13,076 bases of DNA from Desulfobacterales bacterium (lineage in GTDB: Bacteria; Desulfobacterota; Desulfobacteria; Desulfobacterales; JAFDCJ01). Shown in pieces: positions 1 through 5,931 of the stretch. Position numbers and translations under genes: made by a program. The stretch lies in assembly GCA_029939875.1 (NCBI GenBank), contig JAOZSC010000014.1:2749-15824 (forward strand), given 5' to 3'. Each line of letters starts with the position of its first letter. The first letter of the stretch is position 1. The notes beneath the pieces were generated by a model. It was not told where the DNA came from. It was given only the letters and a program-made list of their open reading frames with translations, and searched no databases.

Positions 1-65
1 CGGCCGCATCCGTAACACACTGCCATATCATCCGGGTAGTAATCCTGAATGGCTTTCTCGGTCAT
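1..65 (-). CDS. Partial PaaI-like hotdog thioesterase (N-terminus only)
   Basis: Only the first 21 codons are inside the window; the rest lies beyond position 1. The reading begins MTEKAIQDYYPDDMAVCYGCG, and the AGGAAA ribosome binding site about six to ten bases upstream fits the ATG at 65. The acidic/aromatic lead-in followed by a CYGCG motif matches the N-terminal extension of a PaaI/YiiD-type hotdog thioesterase group, in which a CxGC pair precedes the hotdog fold. The complete gene at 8679-9176 has the same arrangement (CFGC at residues 18-21). By family knowledge such proteins hydrolyse acyl-CoA thioesters in the cytoplasm; the substrate cannot be told. The hotdog core is not visible, so the call rests on the N-terminal motif alone. 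Confidence 0.6.
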   Translation of the reverse strand, partial: MTEKAIQDYYPDDMAVCYGCG

Positions 66-141
66 CTTGCATTTCCTTTCTGAAATCTAACCCCTGTATT
101 TTTGCACCATTGTAAATTCTCAAAAAGTCAGGCGAATCTAT

Positions 142-177
142 TATCACTTGAGCGTGATATGTGTTTTGGTTGAGCGT
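142..177. repeat. Inverted repeat plus 22-base-spaced direct repeat
   Basis: TATCAC (142-147) and GTGATA (154-159) form a perfect six-base inverted repeat around a six-base spacer. The octamer TTGAGCGT occurs at 148-155 and again at 170-177, exactly 22 bases apart, about two helical turns. It lies between the PHP gene stop (191) and the thioesterase start (65), both on the minus strand, so it could be an operator for the thioesterase gene or a weak hairpin in a joint transcript. There is no T-run, so it is not a convincing terminator. Confidence 0.35.
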
Positions 178-190
178 CATTGCCCATCCT

Positions 191-817
191 TTACGCCGCT
201 TTCACGGCAGCAAATCGGCCGGCATGCAGCTCCTGCACCAGCTCGTTTTCATCCCGAATGTCTTTTTCAAAATCGGTTACCCATTTGCCGATTTCATCGG
301 CCCGGTGGGCGTCACTGCCGCCGGTTCCGGCAAGCCCCAGTTTTTCGGCCACCTTGCGGGCCATATCGTTCTCATCGGCAGATACCTTCCCGTTGCCGAT
401 TTCAACGGCATCGACAAATTCAAACACCCTGCGCTTGCAGGCCTGCTCCACGGTCATCTGCAGCTGACCGATGCCAAAGGTTTTAAACCCACGAAAAGGA
501 TGGGCCGCAATCATAAAACCGCCGGCAGATTTAACCTTTTCATGCAGCTGTTCGATGGTCAGCAGATCCTTGAGGTCTTCGTAAAATCCAAACACCAGGA
601 TATCCCCCTGGTTTGTGGTATACTCGTTTCCCCGAAAGATTTTAATTCCACCCTCCCGGGCCAGGTTTTCCACATCATCCGGGTCCCAGACCACCTGGTG
701 TTCCGTCAGGCAGATCCCGTCCAGCTTCAACTGCACGGCCCTTTGAACCAGCTCACTGGGATCCAGGTAGCTGCAGGCCGAACGCGGTGCCGTGTGAACG
801 TGCAGATCGATACGCAT
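191..817 (-). CDS. PHP-domain metal-dependent phosphoesterase
   Basis: A 208-residue protein of the PHP (polymerase and histidinol phosphatase) superfamily, in which a metal cluster hydrolyses phosphoester bonds. The expected motifs appear in order: HVH at residues 6-8, LTEH ending at H40, E65 in the RGNEY motif, H106 in AAHPF and the GSDAH motif (D169, H171). The protein is short and compact, without extra domains, and resembles the stand-alone PHP proteins annotated as metal-dependent phosphoesterases (TrpH/YciV-like), although it lacks the longer insertion of the nucleoside-bisphosphate phosphatase group. The substrate is unknown. The ATG at 817 is preceded by AGAGG (minus strand 832-828) at good spacing. 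Its 5' leader directly abuts the palindromic element at 832-996, which could influence expression. It is probably cytoplasmic, as no signal peptide or membrane segment is seen. Confidence 0.85.
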   Translation of the reverse strand: MRIDLHVHTAPRSACSYLDPSELVQRAVQLKLDGICLTEHQVVWDPDDVENLAREGGIKIFRGNEYTTNQGDILVFGFYEDLKDLLTIEQLHEKVKSAGGFMIAAHPFRGFKTFGIGQLQMTVEQACKRRVFEFVDAVEIGNGKVSADENDMARKVAEKLGLAGTGGSDAHRADEIGKWVTDFEKDIRDENELVQELHAGRFAAVKAA

Positions 818-831
818 GGTTTCAATTCCTC

Positions 832-996
832 TTAGGCTTGGCGAAAAAATAAGTTCGCAAATTCTTAGTGTTGCGGCGCCCGCCTGACAAGATACGAAAG
901 TGCAGGAATATCAGGCATATTCCAAGCTTTCGCAACGCAGGCAGGTGATATGTGTCGACGCTTAAAATACGAGGTTATTTTCCCGCGAACCCTTAA
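832..996. repeat. Palindromic miniature element or structured intergenic RNA
   Basis: A stretch without a gene that folds into a long imperfect palindrome. The ends, 832-852 and 975-996, are imperfect terminal inverted repeats: about 17 of 21 bases pair with one gap. A hexamer, GTTCGC (853-858) and GCGAAC (985-990), gives an alternative outer pairing. Inside, CGAAAG (895-900) pairs with CTTTCG (927-932), and GGAATAT (905-911) with ATATTCC (917-923) around the loop CAGGC. GCCTG (882-886... region) can further pair with CAGGC (938-942). The right end includes the TAA stop of the DUF2889 gene; the left end touches the ribosome binding site of the PHP gene. A weak minus-strand promoter (TTGTCA 890-885, TAAGAA 867-862) lies inside. 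No protein is encoded. It could be a MITE-like repeat, a REP-type element or a cis-acting leader of the PHP gene. Confidence 0.55.
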
Positions 997-1430
997 TTCT
1001 GATACTCGGGATTTTCTTCAATCCAGTTTTGCATAAATTGCTGCTGATCCAGGTCAGGTTCTTTTTCGAGTGCCTGCCACATGGCTTTGCTCAGGCGAGC
1101 CTGGTCCAGGCACCGGGCGCACTCGATGATAAGCTCGGCAAAGTGTTCGCATCCTTTGCGCCCGATTTCTTTCATCATCCGGCGCTGCCAGCCTTCTTCG
1201 CGCAGGGACATACCGACGGCGGTTTGAAGCACCGGCACCGCCTGGGGGCAGACAAAGGTGGTGTAACGCTTCATGATGCCCTCGATGGTCAGTATCTGTC
1301 CGTCGGTGATACGCACATCCATGTTGATCTCCATGCTGTATATGTGGTCCACCTGAATCCCGTTAAACCGTATGGTCTGATCATCCGGGAATTCGGCCCC
1401 GATCACCTGACTGCGGTTGAACATAATCAT
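993..1430 (-). CDS. DUF2889 family protein (second copy of a tandem pair)
   Basis: A 145-residue protein of the DUF2889 family, for which no biochemical function is established. The recognisable core is the segment with GWQRRMMKEIGRKGCEHFAEL (near residues 79-99), matching the family pattern of a basic Gly-Trp/Leu-Arg-Arg stretch followed by Gly-Cys and a helix. Before it is a beta-rich region with alternating hydrophobic residues and the motif MDVRITDGQILTIEG. ATG 1430 is chosen because GGAGG lies nine bases upstream; the second ATG at 1424 would be too far. It is the last gene of the DUF169-CoaE operon, starting 15 bases downstream of the other DUF2889 gene's stop, with its ribosome binding site touching that stop. 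Its stop codon sits inside the terminal repeat of the palindromic element. No signal peptide or membrane segment is seen. Confidence 0.75.
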   Translation of the reverse strand: MIMFNRSQVIGAEFPDDQTIRFNGIQVDHIYSMEINMDVRITDGQILTIEGIMKRYTTFVCPQAVPVLQTAVGMSLREEGWQRRMMKEIGRKGCEHFAELIIECARCLDQARLSKAMWQALEKEPDLDQQQFMQNWIEENPEYQN

Positions 1431-1445
1431 TTCGATTTTCCTCCC

Positions 1446-1934
1446 CTAAAGATCAAGACCCTGCATGATGGGGCTGTCGTCCTGAAAGGCCACGCAGCTT
1501 CGCACCAGTCGGGGGCTGTTTTTAATCATCTCACGCAGATTCGCTAATTTTTCTTCACCTTCCATGGCTTCGCCCACCTGCAGCACCGGCCGGGTAAAGT
1601 AAAGAATAATGGCATTGGCACTTTCCAGCACCGCATCGACAAGCACCGGGCAGCCCTGCGGGCCGCCAAGCAGCCCGGCAACGATTTTGCGCAACCCGGA
1701 ACCGACCCGCACCCCCTCAATTTTCTTGATTAATTCGGGGGCTGCCGACCAAATCCGGGGAACCAGTCGCTGCAGCCGGGCCTCAGCCCGGACGATCTCA
1801 AGATCCGGCAGCTGTACCGTCAAATCAATTTCGGCCTGCAGCAAATCGTCCGTCAACCGCCAGGAAACCGCCAGGCTCCCGTCGGATTGGGACGTCACCT
1901 CAACCACTTTGTTTCTTAAAAAACGGATTGTCAT
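1446..1934 (-). CDS. DUF2889-like protein (first copy of a tandem pair)
   Basis: A 162-residue protein that looks like a diverged paralogue of the DUF2889 gene immediately downstream. The family-type stretch is IEGVRVGSGLRKIVAGLLGG followed by PQGCPVLVDAVLES, which aligns in pattern (Gly-Leu-Arg-Lys, then Gly-Cys, then a helix) with the other copy; the N-terminal half is again beta-rich (IRFLRNKVVEVTSQSDGSLAV). The ATG at 1934 is preferred over an upstream in-frame start at 1985 because AGGAG lies seven bases before it and because it avoids overlap with the preceding gene. Its start is only two bases after the TAG of the DUF169-CoaE gene, implying translational coupling. The function is unknown; the family assignment is weaker than for its neighbour. 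Confidence 0.65.
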   Translation of the reverse strand: MTIRFLRNKVVEVTSQSDGSLAVSWRLTDDLLQAEIDLTVQLPDLEIVRAEARLQRLVPRIWSAAPELIKKIEGVRVGSGLRKIVAGLLGGPQGCPVLVDAVLESANAIILYFTRPVLQVGEAMEGEEKLANLREMIKNSPRLVRSCVAFQDDSPIMQGLDL

Positions 1935-1936
1935 CT

Positions 1937-3358
1937 CTATTCTCCTGCCCTGCGTTCCTGTTGAATTTTTTTCAACTTCGCCCACAGCTCCTTTACCTGC
2001 TGGCGGGTCTGCTCCAGCGAGCCTGAATTGTCGATCACCAAATCACAAAAACCCTTTTTCTCCTCAACCGAGAGCTGGGAGCGAATCATGTTCATCGCCA
2101 TTTCTTCGGATGCACCGTCGCGCTGCATCAGACGCTTTTTTTGTTCTTCTGTGGAGGCATAGACCATCAGCAAGTTGTGAAACAGCGGATGCATGTTGGT
2201 TTCTATGAGCAGCGGCACCACGACCTGGATAATGACATTGGGGTCCTCAGCGGCAAATTGTCCCACCAGCTTCATGAATTCCTCACCGATTCTAGGGTGC
2301 TGGAAACTTTCGAGTTTCTTTTTTTTCTCCAGGTCCTTGAACACGATTTCGCGCAATTTATCCCGGTCCAGGCTCTGGTCCTCGCACAATACCTGCTCAC
2401 CGAAATAAGCGACGATATCCTTCCAGGCCGGCTTTCCAGGCTCCACCACCAGCCTGCTCAGGACATCAAAATCGATGGTGCGCGCTCCGAGCTCTTCCAA
2501 CATCGCCGCCACGGTGGTCTTGCCCGTGGCAATACTGCCGGTCACACCCAGCAGCAGTCGGTTGTCATTTCCCCTGAGCAGGTTAATGGTTTCCTCCCCG
2601 CCGTATGCCGCCGGAAACGCATGGGTGACATCGGTCTCAACGCCCGCGAAGCTGATGGGGTAGCGGATGCCCCTGCGGTAAAGTGCCTCCATTCCGGTCA
2701 AGGCCTTGTTCATCATTTCAGCCGGAATGGCCATAACCAGTTCATCATCCTGAGCGTGCCCGTACCGGCGCTCGCCGTAACAAGGAATCGTCAAGGCCGG
2801 TTTGCGGTTGAGGTAACACCGGGCAATAGCATCGGAGCAGGAAGTCTCGCCAACACAGTAAAACTGCATCACCTCATAATTTTCGAATTGAAGGGAGTTG
2901 ATCAGCAGCATCATCTGGGCCGGATTTCCATAAATCAGGACAATGTCGGGATCAAACGGATTGTACACCAGGGGAGCCAGGGCAACGGCCTCATATTTGC
3001 CCACCGGCAGCCGGGGAATGCCGTTTTCGTATTTTTTTCCGTCCGCCCGGCTCTTGGTCCACACGATGCTGCGAAATGTTCCATCTTTCACGTAATCTGG
3101 CAGTTCGGCGAGCCCGATAATGGACGGACACAGCTCATTCATAAAATCAGCGGCGTCGGCCCCCACGGTCCAGTCAAAACTGCGCACCAGGTTTATCAAC
3201 TGGCACAGGGTGGATTTGGTACGCATTCTCCGTATAAAGGGGATCTCTGAAAGTGCATTGCGGTCTTCGAAAAGCTTGAAGGCCACCGGGAAGGATTTGA
3301 GCCGCATTAACTGTTCCAACCTGCGAATCGGTTTCTCCCAATCTCGAGCAGTACTCAT
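1937..3358 (-). CDS. coaE: DUF169 domain fused to dephospho-CoA kinase
   Basis: A 473-residue two-domain protein. Residues about 1-262 are a DUF169 (COG2043-type) domain of unknown function, with cysteines at 52, 77, 168, 174, 181 and 193 and the motif CYGERRYGHAQDDE. Residues about 267-465 are a complete dephospho-CoA kinase, the last step of coenzyme A synthesis (ATP-dependent phosphorylation of the 3'-hydroxyl of dephospho-CoA): Walker A GSIATGKT (274-281), DFD (297-299), LDRDKLREIVF (330-340), HPRI (354-357), VVPLLIE (380-386), QRDGASEE lid (412-419) and CDLVIDNSGSLEQTRQQV near 438-455. A canonical CoaE is about 200 residues, so the extra N-terminal half is the DUF169 domain. ATG 3358 has AAGGAG eight bases upstream; an in-frame extension to 3502 lacks support. 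No internal start or ribosome site is evident at the junction, so this appears to be a genuine fusion. It heads the operon with the two DUF2889 genes. Confidence 0.88.
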   Translation of the reverse strand: MSTARDWEKPIRRLEQLMRLKSFPVAFKLFEDRNALSEIPFIRRMRTKSTLCQLINLVRSFDWTVGADAADFMNELCPSIIGLAELPDYVKDGTFRSIVWTKSRADGKKYENGIPRLPVGKYEAVALAPLVYNPFDPDIVLIYGNPAQMMLLINSLQFENYEVMQFYCVGETSCSDAIARCYLNRKPALTIPCYGERRYGHAQDDELVMAIPAEMMNKALTGMEALYRRGIRYPISFAGVETDVTHAFPAAYGGEETINLLRGNDNRLLLGVTGSIATGKTTVAAMLEELGARTIDFDVLSRLVVEPGKPAWKDIVAYFGEQVLCEDQSLDRDKLREIVFKDLEKKKKLESFQHPRIGEEFMKLVGQFAAEDPNVIIQVVVPLLIETNMHPLFHNLLMVYASTEEQKKRLMQRDGASEEMAMNMIRSQLSVEEKKGFCDLVIDNSGSLEQTRQQVKELWAKLKKIQQERRAGE

Positions 3359-3451
3359 TTTTTTCTCCTTCGCAAAAGTGATCTGTAAAAAGCGGGCGCG
3401 CCTGCAAAACAGGCCCCTGGTATCTGAAAATATCAACGGATAAAGTGCAAC

Positions 3452-3484
3452 AGGATATTCTGGCAGAGTTGCAGACATTGTCAA
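3452..3484 (-). promoter_or_regulatory. Possible promoter of the DUF169-CoaE operon
   Basis: On the minus strand a perfect TTGACA lies at 3484-3479. The best -10-like hexamer, GAATAT at 3460-3455, is 18 bases away and matches only three of six consensus bases. It would place the start about 90 bases upstream of the ATG at 3358. The region 3359-3601 carries this promoter and the divergent Rrf2 promoter and no gene. Confidence 0.3.
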
Positions 3485-3530
3485 CCGTTTTCTTTTTCCC
3501 ATAATTTTCGCCGTGGCGCGGATAACCGCC

Positions 3531-3574
3531 TTGACTGCAATAGCTTATTTCGATACCCTATCAGTGCATTATAG
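3531..3574 (+). promoter_or_regulatory. Possible Rrf2 gene promoter with overlapping operator
   Basis: TTGACT at 3531-3536 is followed after 17 bases by TACCCT at 3554-3559, a weak -10. Overlapping the -10 is an imperfect palindrome, CTATCA (3558-3563) against TTATAG (3569-3574), five of six bases pairing. Rrf2-family regulators commonly bind such sites at their own promoter, so autoregulation is plausible but inferred. Confidence 0.3.
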
Positions 3575-3601
3575 ATTCAATCCTTTCGTCGGAGGCTGAT
3601 C

Positions 3602-4054
3602 ATGAAACTGTCAACGCGCAGTCGATATGGCACCCGCCTGATGCTGGACATGGCCCAGCATTATGGTCAAGGGCCGATTCAACTGGGAGAAATCGCCAAA
3701 CGGCAAAATATTTCACTGAAATACCTGGAACAGATCATTCGGCCGTTAAAACAGGCCGGTTATGTGAAAAGCTTTCGGGGGGCCAAAGGCGGGCATATGC
3801 TCAACAGCGCTCCCGGGGTTATCACTGTGGGTGAAGTCGTAGCCCTGCTGGAAGGCGGGGATTCACTGATTGTCTGTGACAAGGACCCGCAAACCTGTGA
3901 GCGGGTGGCAAGCTGTCTGACGAGGCACCTCTGGCGGGAGGCCGCCGAAGCCGTATTCGAGCGGCTGAGCACCATCACCTTCGCCGACCTGATGGCAATG
4001 ACAGACGAAGCCTGCAAAACAAGTAATCCGGCCACGTCCCGCGGCTCTTCATAG
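3602..4054 (+). CDS. Rrf2 family transcriptional regulator
   Basis: A 150-residue winged-helix regulator of the Rrf2 family, whose members include IscR, NsrR and CymR. The N-terminus MKLSTRSRYGTRLMLDMA is the typical family opening; ISLKYLEQIIRPLKQAGYV (residues 37-55) is the recognition helix region and RGAKGGHML (59-67) the wing. Three cysteines, C92, C99 and C105 (spacing x6 and x5), match the iron-sulfur ligand cluster; in E. coli IscR the corresponding set is C92, C98 and C104 with H107. Here the position three after the last cysteine is Arg108 and a His follows at 109, so cluster ligation may differ. The ATG at 3602 has GGAGG six bases upstream (3591-3595). It stands divergent to the CoaE operon. 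It likely senses iron-sulfur status, redox or nitric oxide; its targets are not visible here. Confidence 0.88.
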   Translation: MKLSTRSRYGTRLMLDMAQHYGQGPIQLGEIAKRQNISLKYLEQIIRPLKQAGYVKSFRGAKGGHMLNSAPGVITVGEVVALLEGGDSLIVCDKDPQTCERVASCLTRHLWREAAEAVFERLSTITFADLMAMTDEACKTSNPATSRGSS

Positions 4055-4399
4055 AGCAGCTTCCATTGGATTGCCATTTGGCATTGTTTTCGATATGGGC
4101 GACAAATTCAAAAACTTTTTCAACCGGTTGACGAATAAGCACGCTGTTTGTGAACTTCATGGTCCACCCGCAGGATGATGGATTATCGCACGATCTGCTG
4201 ACTGATTACGGAAATATAAGCTATCCTGAGAAATTCTCAACAAAATCCGGTGGCAGCGGGGAAAAAATAAGACGGTTTCGTTTTCAAATGACCGGTATTC
4301 CTGCTGGTCTTTTTGCCAAACTTCTGTTACACAACCAGGGTACCGATCCCGACAGGTTTACAATGATTGTTCACAGCAGAGCACAATAGGATGAAAACC
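4055..4399. other. Intergenic stretch with a gene remnant and no supported intact gene
   Basis: This 345-base stretch separates the Rrf2 gene from the exported protein. It contains the truncated SRPBCC start at 4065-4160 (minus) and, further right, short open frames that lack a convincing start. A plus-strand frame from 4159 to 4389 could encode about 76 residues ending MTGIPAGLFAKLLLHN then more, but it starts antisense to the remnant, has no ribosome binding site and resembles nothing recognised. No promoter or terminator is convincing. Confidence 0.5.
4065..4160 (-). pseudogene. Truncated SRPBCC (START-like) protein gene, 5' fragment
   Basis: The minus strand from ATG 4160 reads MKFTNSVLIRQPVEKVF and continues EFVAHIENNAKWQ, a very typical beginning of a SRPBCC/polyketide-cyclase-like domain (first beta strand, the PVEKVFEFV helix and the second helix ending KWQ). 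Homology to that fold is lost after about residue 32; the frame then runs through the antisense of the Rrf2 3' end and stops at 3975. A whole SRPBCC protein is about 140-150 residues, so some 110 residues are missing. GGGTGG about five bases upstream of the ATG could be a relic ribosome binding site. A deletion that joined the gene's 5' end to the end of the Rrf2 gene is the simplest reading; a small functional peptide is unlikely. Confidence 0.6.
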
Positions 4400-4894
4400 A
4401 TGGGTGGCCTCAATAAAAACGCCGGCTGGATCTCGGTTTGCCTGGCCCTGATAGTTTTGGTCCCCGGTGCGGCCGCCCTGGATTTGCCGGACTTCAAGTC
4501 CCTGGGGTTGCCGAGTTTCAGATACGGTAAATTGAAACGGGACCGCGAGGTAAACAACACATTTCAAACCTACAAGGTTCTTCCAGGCTACAAGTATTAT
4601 ACCACCGGCCAAGGCAAGGTGCCCAATGCCCTTATCGGGATTCAAGACAAATACAAACTTCGGCTGGGAATGTGGAAGAAAGTTCAGCTGACCACGCCTT
4701 TGCTCAGAAGCTGGGTGTCTCAAATGGACAACATCTATGGATATCCTCCGTACGGCTCCATCATTTTTGACAATGAAGGCCTACAGATCGGAATCTGGTA
4801 TTCAAGCAAACAGTGGACAACCATTCTCATCGAAGACAACAATGAAGTTGCTATTCTGGCACCTGAACCACCGGGATTCCGGGGACGCCAGTAG
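4400..4894 (+). CDS. Small exported protein of unknown function
   Basis: A 164-residue protein, not recognised as a known family. It opens with a short basic/polar segment and a hydrophobic stretch (WISVCLALIVLVPGAAA, residues 10-26) ending in AAA, consistent with a Sec signal peptide cleaved near residue 26. There is no lipobox cysteine at the cleavage point, so a soluble periplasmic or secreted location is inferred. The mature part is rich in Tyr, Gly and Lys (FQTYKVLPGYKYYTTGQGKV, YGYPPYGSI) and seems beta-rich; it has no cysteines. ATG 4400 is chosen because AGGA sits eight bases upstream; ATG 4391, nine bases earlier in frame, is the alternative and has no good ribosome site. It ends 38 bases before the next plus-strand gene, with which it may be cotranscribed. 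Confidence 0.7.
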   Translation: MGGLNKNAGWISVCLALIVLVPGAAALDLPDFKSLGLPSFRYGKLKRDREVNNTFQTYKVLPGYKYYTTGQGKVPNALIGIQDKYKLRLGMWKKVQLTTPLLRSWVSQMDNIYGYPPYGSIIFDNEGLQIGIWYSSKQWTTILIEDNNEVAILAPEPPGFRGRQ

Positions 4895-4932
4895 GCAAAA
4901 CGCCTTGTGCTGAAGGCAAGTCGGCCCGATGC

Positions 4933-5895
4933 ATGATGAAAAACAGCTCCCATAACCGGCTACGCTACCGCTCGCTGCTCCAAAAAGCGGTTCGCCGCGG
5001 TCATGTCGATCTCGCAGCCACCACCAGCGATCTGATTGAAAACAAAGAGGGACAAAACTGGTATACCACCCGTACGGCCATCATTACCTTTGAGGAGTGC
5101 TGGCCCCTGGGCGCAGAGCTCATCTTCAACAAGAAATTTCACAGCAGGGTGGCTGCTTTGATCAAGGTGGCCGGCACGGCCAAATGCAGGGATGCCGCCG
5201 GCCTCGGCTATCTGGCTCATGCCCTCTTTGAAGGGGACACCTCGGTGCTGGACGGCTCCCCGGAAGATCGAGATCTTAAACTAGTTGCCGGATCTATAAA
5301 ACGCCCGGATGACTTCTGGCAATGGATCGCAGAACAGGAAAAATCCGACCGGCAGGCGGCGCTGATCCGCAATGCCAGGCGTTTTAAAAATGAAGGTCTG
5401 GCACGGGACAGGGCCGTTGCCCGGGCGGCTGCCCATCTCGTATTATCCAGCCCCTGCCCCCCTATAACAGCTGTGGCGCCACCGGAACAGGTTTTCCCTT
5501 TCTGGATTGCATTTGACCGCCACACGATTGAAGGAAAGTTGGCATTGCGCGACGTGGCCAGGGATCTGCACATTCCGCTGCCCCAGCTGGAATGGTCCTG
5601 CTTTTATTTTGAAGGCGCAAAGACCAACGCACAGATTGACTCCCAATGGTGGGAGCGCTATTGCCGGTGGCGCTTTAAAAAGGTAGGGTTGGCGGCCGAA
5701 GAGGCCCACCTGCTCTGGGAACCGGCCCGGCCACAGGTGGTCGAAGCGCTGGCCCGGGAAAGCCGCCAGTTGCAAAACGAGCTTTACCGCTGGAAGATAG
5801 CCAACCGGCAGCGTATCGAGTCTTTAAAACAGCAGGCACAAATGTTTATCGCACATTTTGGCGACATCCGGCGCAGCCAGCTGAAATTGTTTTAA
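4933..5895 (+). CDS. Uncharacterised protein, weakly RarA/clamp-loader C-domain-like
   Basis: A 320-residue, probably cytoplasmic, mostly helical protein. The segment LRYRSLLQKAVRRGHVDLAA (10-29) followed by the helix with TRTAIITFEECWPLGAEL (46-63) has the pattern of helical C-terminal domains in RarA/MgsA and clamp-loader-like AAA+ proteins (S-x-Q-K-A-x-R-R-G, then an (I/V)-x-x-E-E motif). No Walker A or ATPase domain is present. A second conserved-looking block, FPFWIAFDRHTIEGKLALRD (188-207) plus LEWSCFYFEG (219-228) and the tryptophan cluster DSQWWERYCRWRF (236-248), is followed by a charged helix. The assignment is by pattern only and is weak. The start at 4933 is the first of two adjacent ATGs; the nearest ribosome-like site, GAAGG, is unusually far (16 bases). 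It lies convergent to the LOG gene. Confidence 0.7.
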   Translation: MMKNSSHNRLRYRSLLQKAVRRGHVDLAATTSDLIENKEGQNWYTTRTAIITFEECWPLGAELIFNKKFHSRVAALIKVAGTAKCRDAAGLGYLAHALFEGDTSVLDGSPEDRDLKLVAGSIKRPDDFWQWIAEQEKSDRQAALIRNARRFKNEGLARDRAVARAAAHLVLSSPCPPITAVAPPEQVFPFWIAFDRHTIEGKLALRDVARDLHIPLPQLEWSCFYFEGAKTNAQIDSQWWERYCRWRFKKVGLAAEEAHLLWEPARPQVVEALARESRQLQNELYRWKIANRQRIESLKQQAQMFIAHFGDIRRSQLKLF

Positions 5896-5931
5896 AATAA
5901 TCCTGATTACGCAAAAGTCGAGCGGCAAGCC

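Noticed and set aside
1029..1547. Long plus-strand frame antisense to the DUF2889 genes, and similar long antisense frames at 2141-3250, 9799-10773 and 12144-12785
   Set aside because: They mirror well-supported minus-strand genes in high-GC sequence, have no family motifs and no ribosome sites.
1935..1985. Upstream extension of the 162-residue DUF2889-like protein
   Set aside because: It would overlap the CoaE end, while ATG 1934 has a good AGGAG site.
3359..3502. 48-residue N-terminal extension of the DUF169-CoaE protein
   Set aside because: It covers the promoter region and lacks a ribosome site, whereas ATG 3358 has AAGGAG.
4159..4389. Plus-strand open frame of about 76 residues before the exported protein
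   Set aside because: No ribosome binding site, starts antisense to the SRPBCC remnant, and no family resemblance; it may be chance or a decayed 3' end.
5886..5901. Palindrome ATTGTTTTAAAATAAT as bidirectional terminator between convergent genes
   Set aside because: All A/T, no loop and one mismatch; too weak to call.
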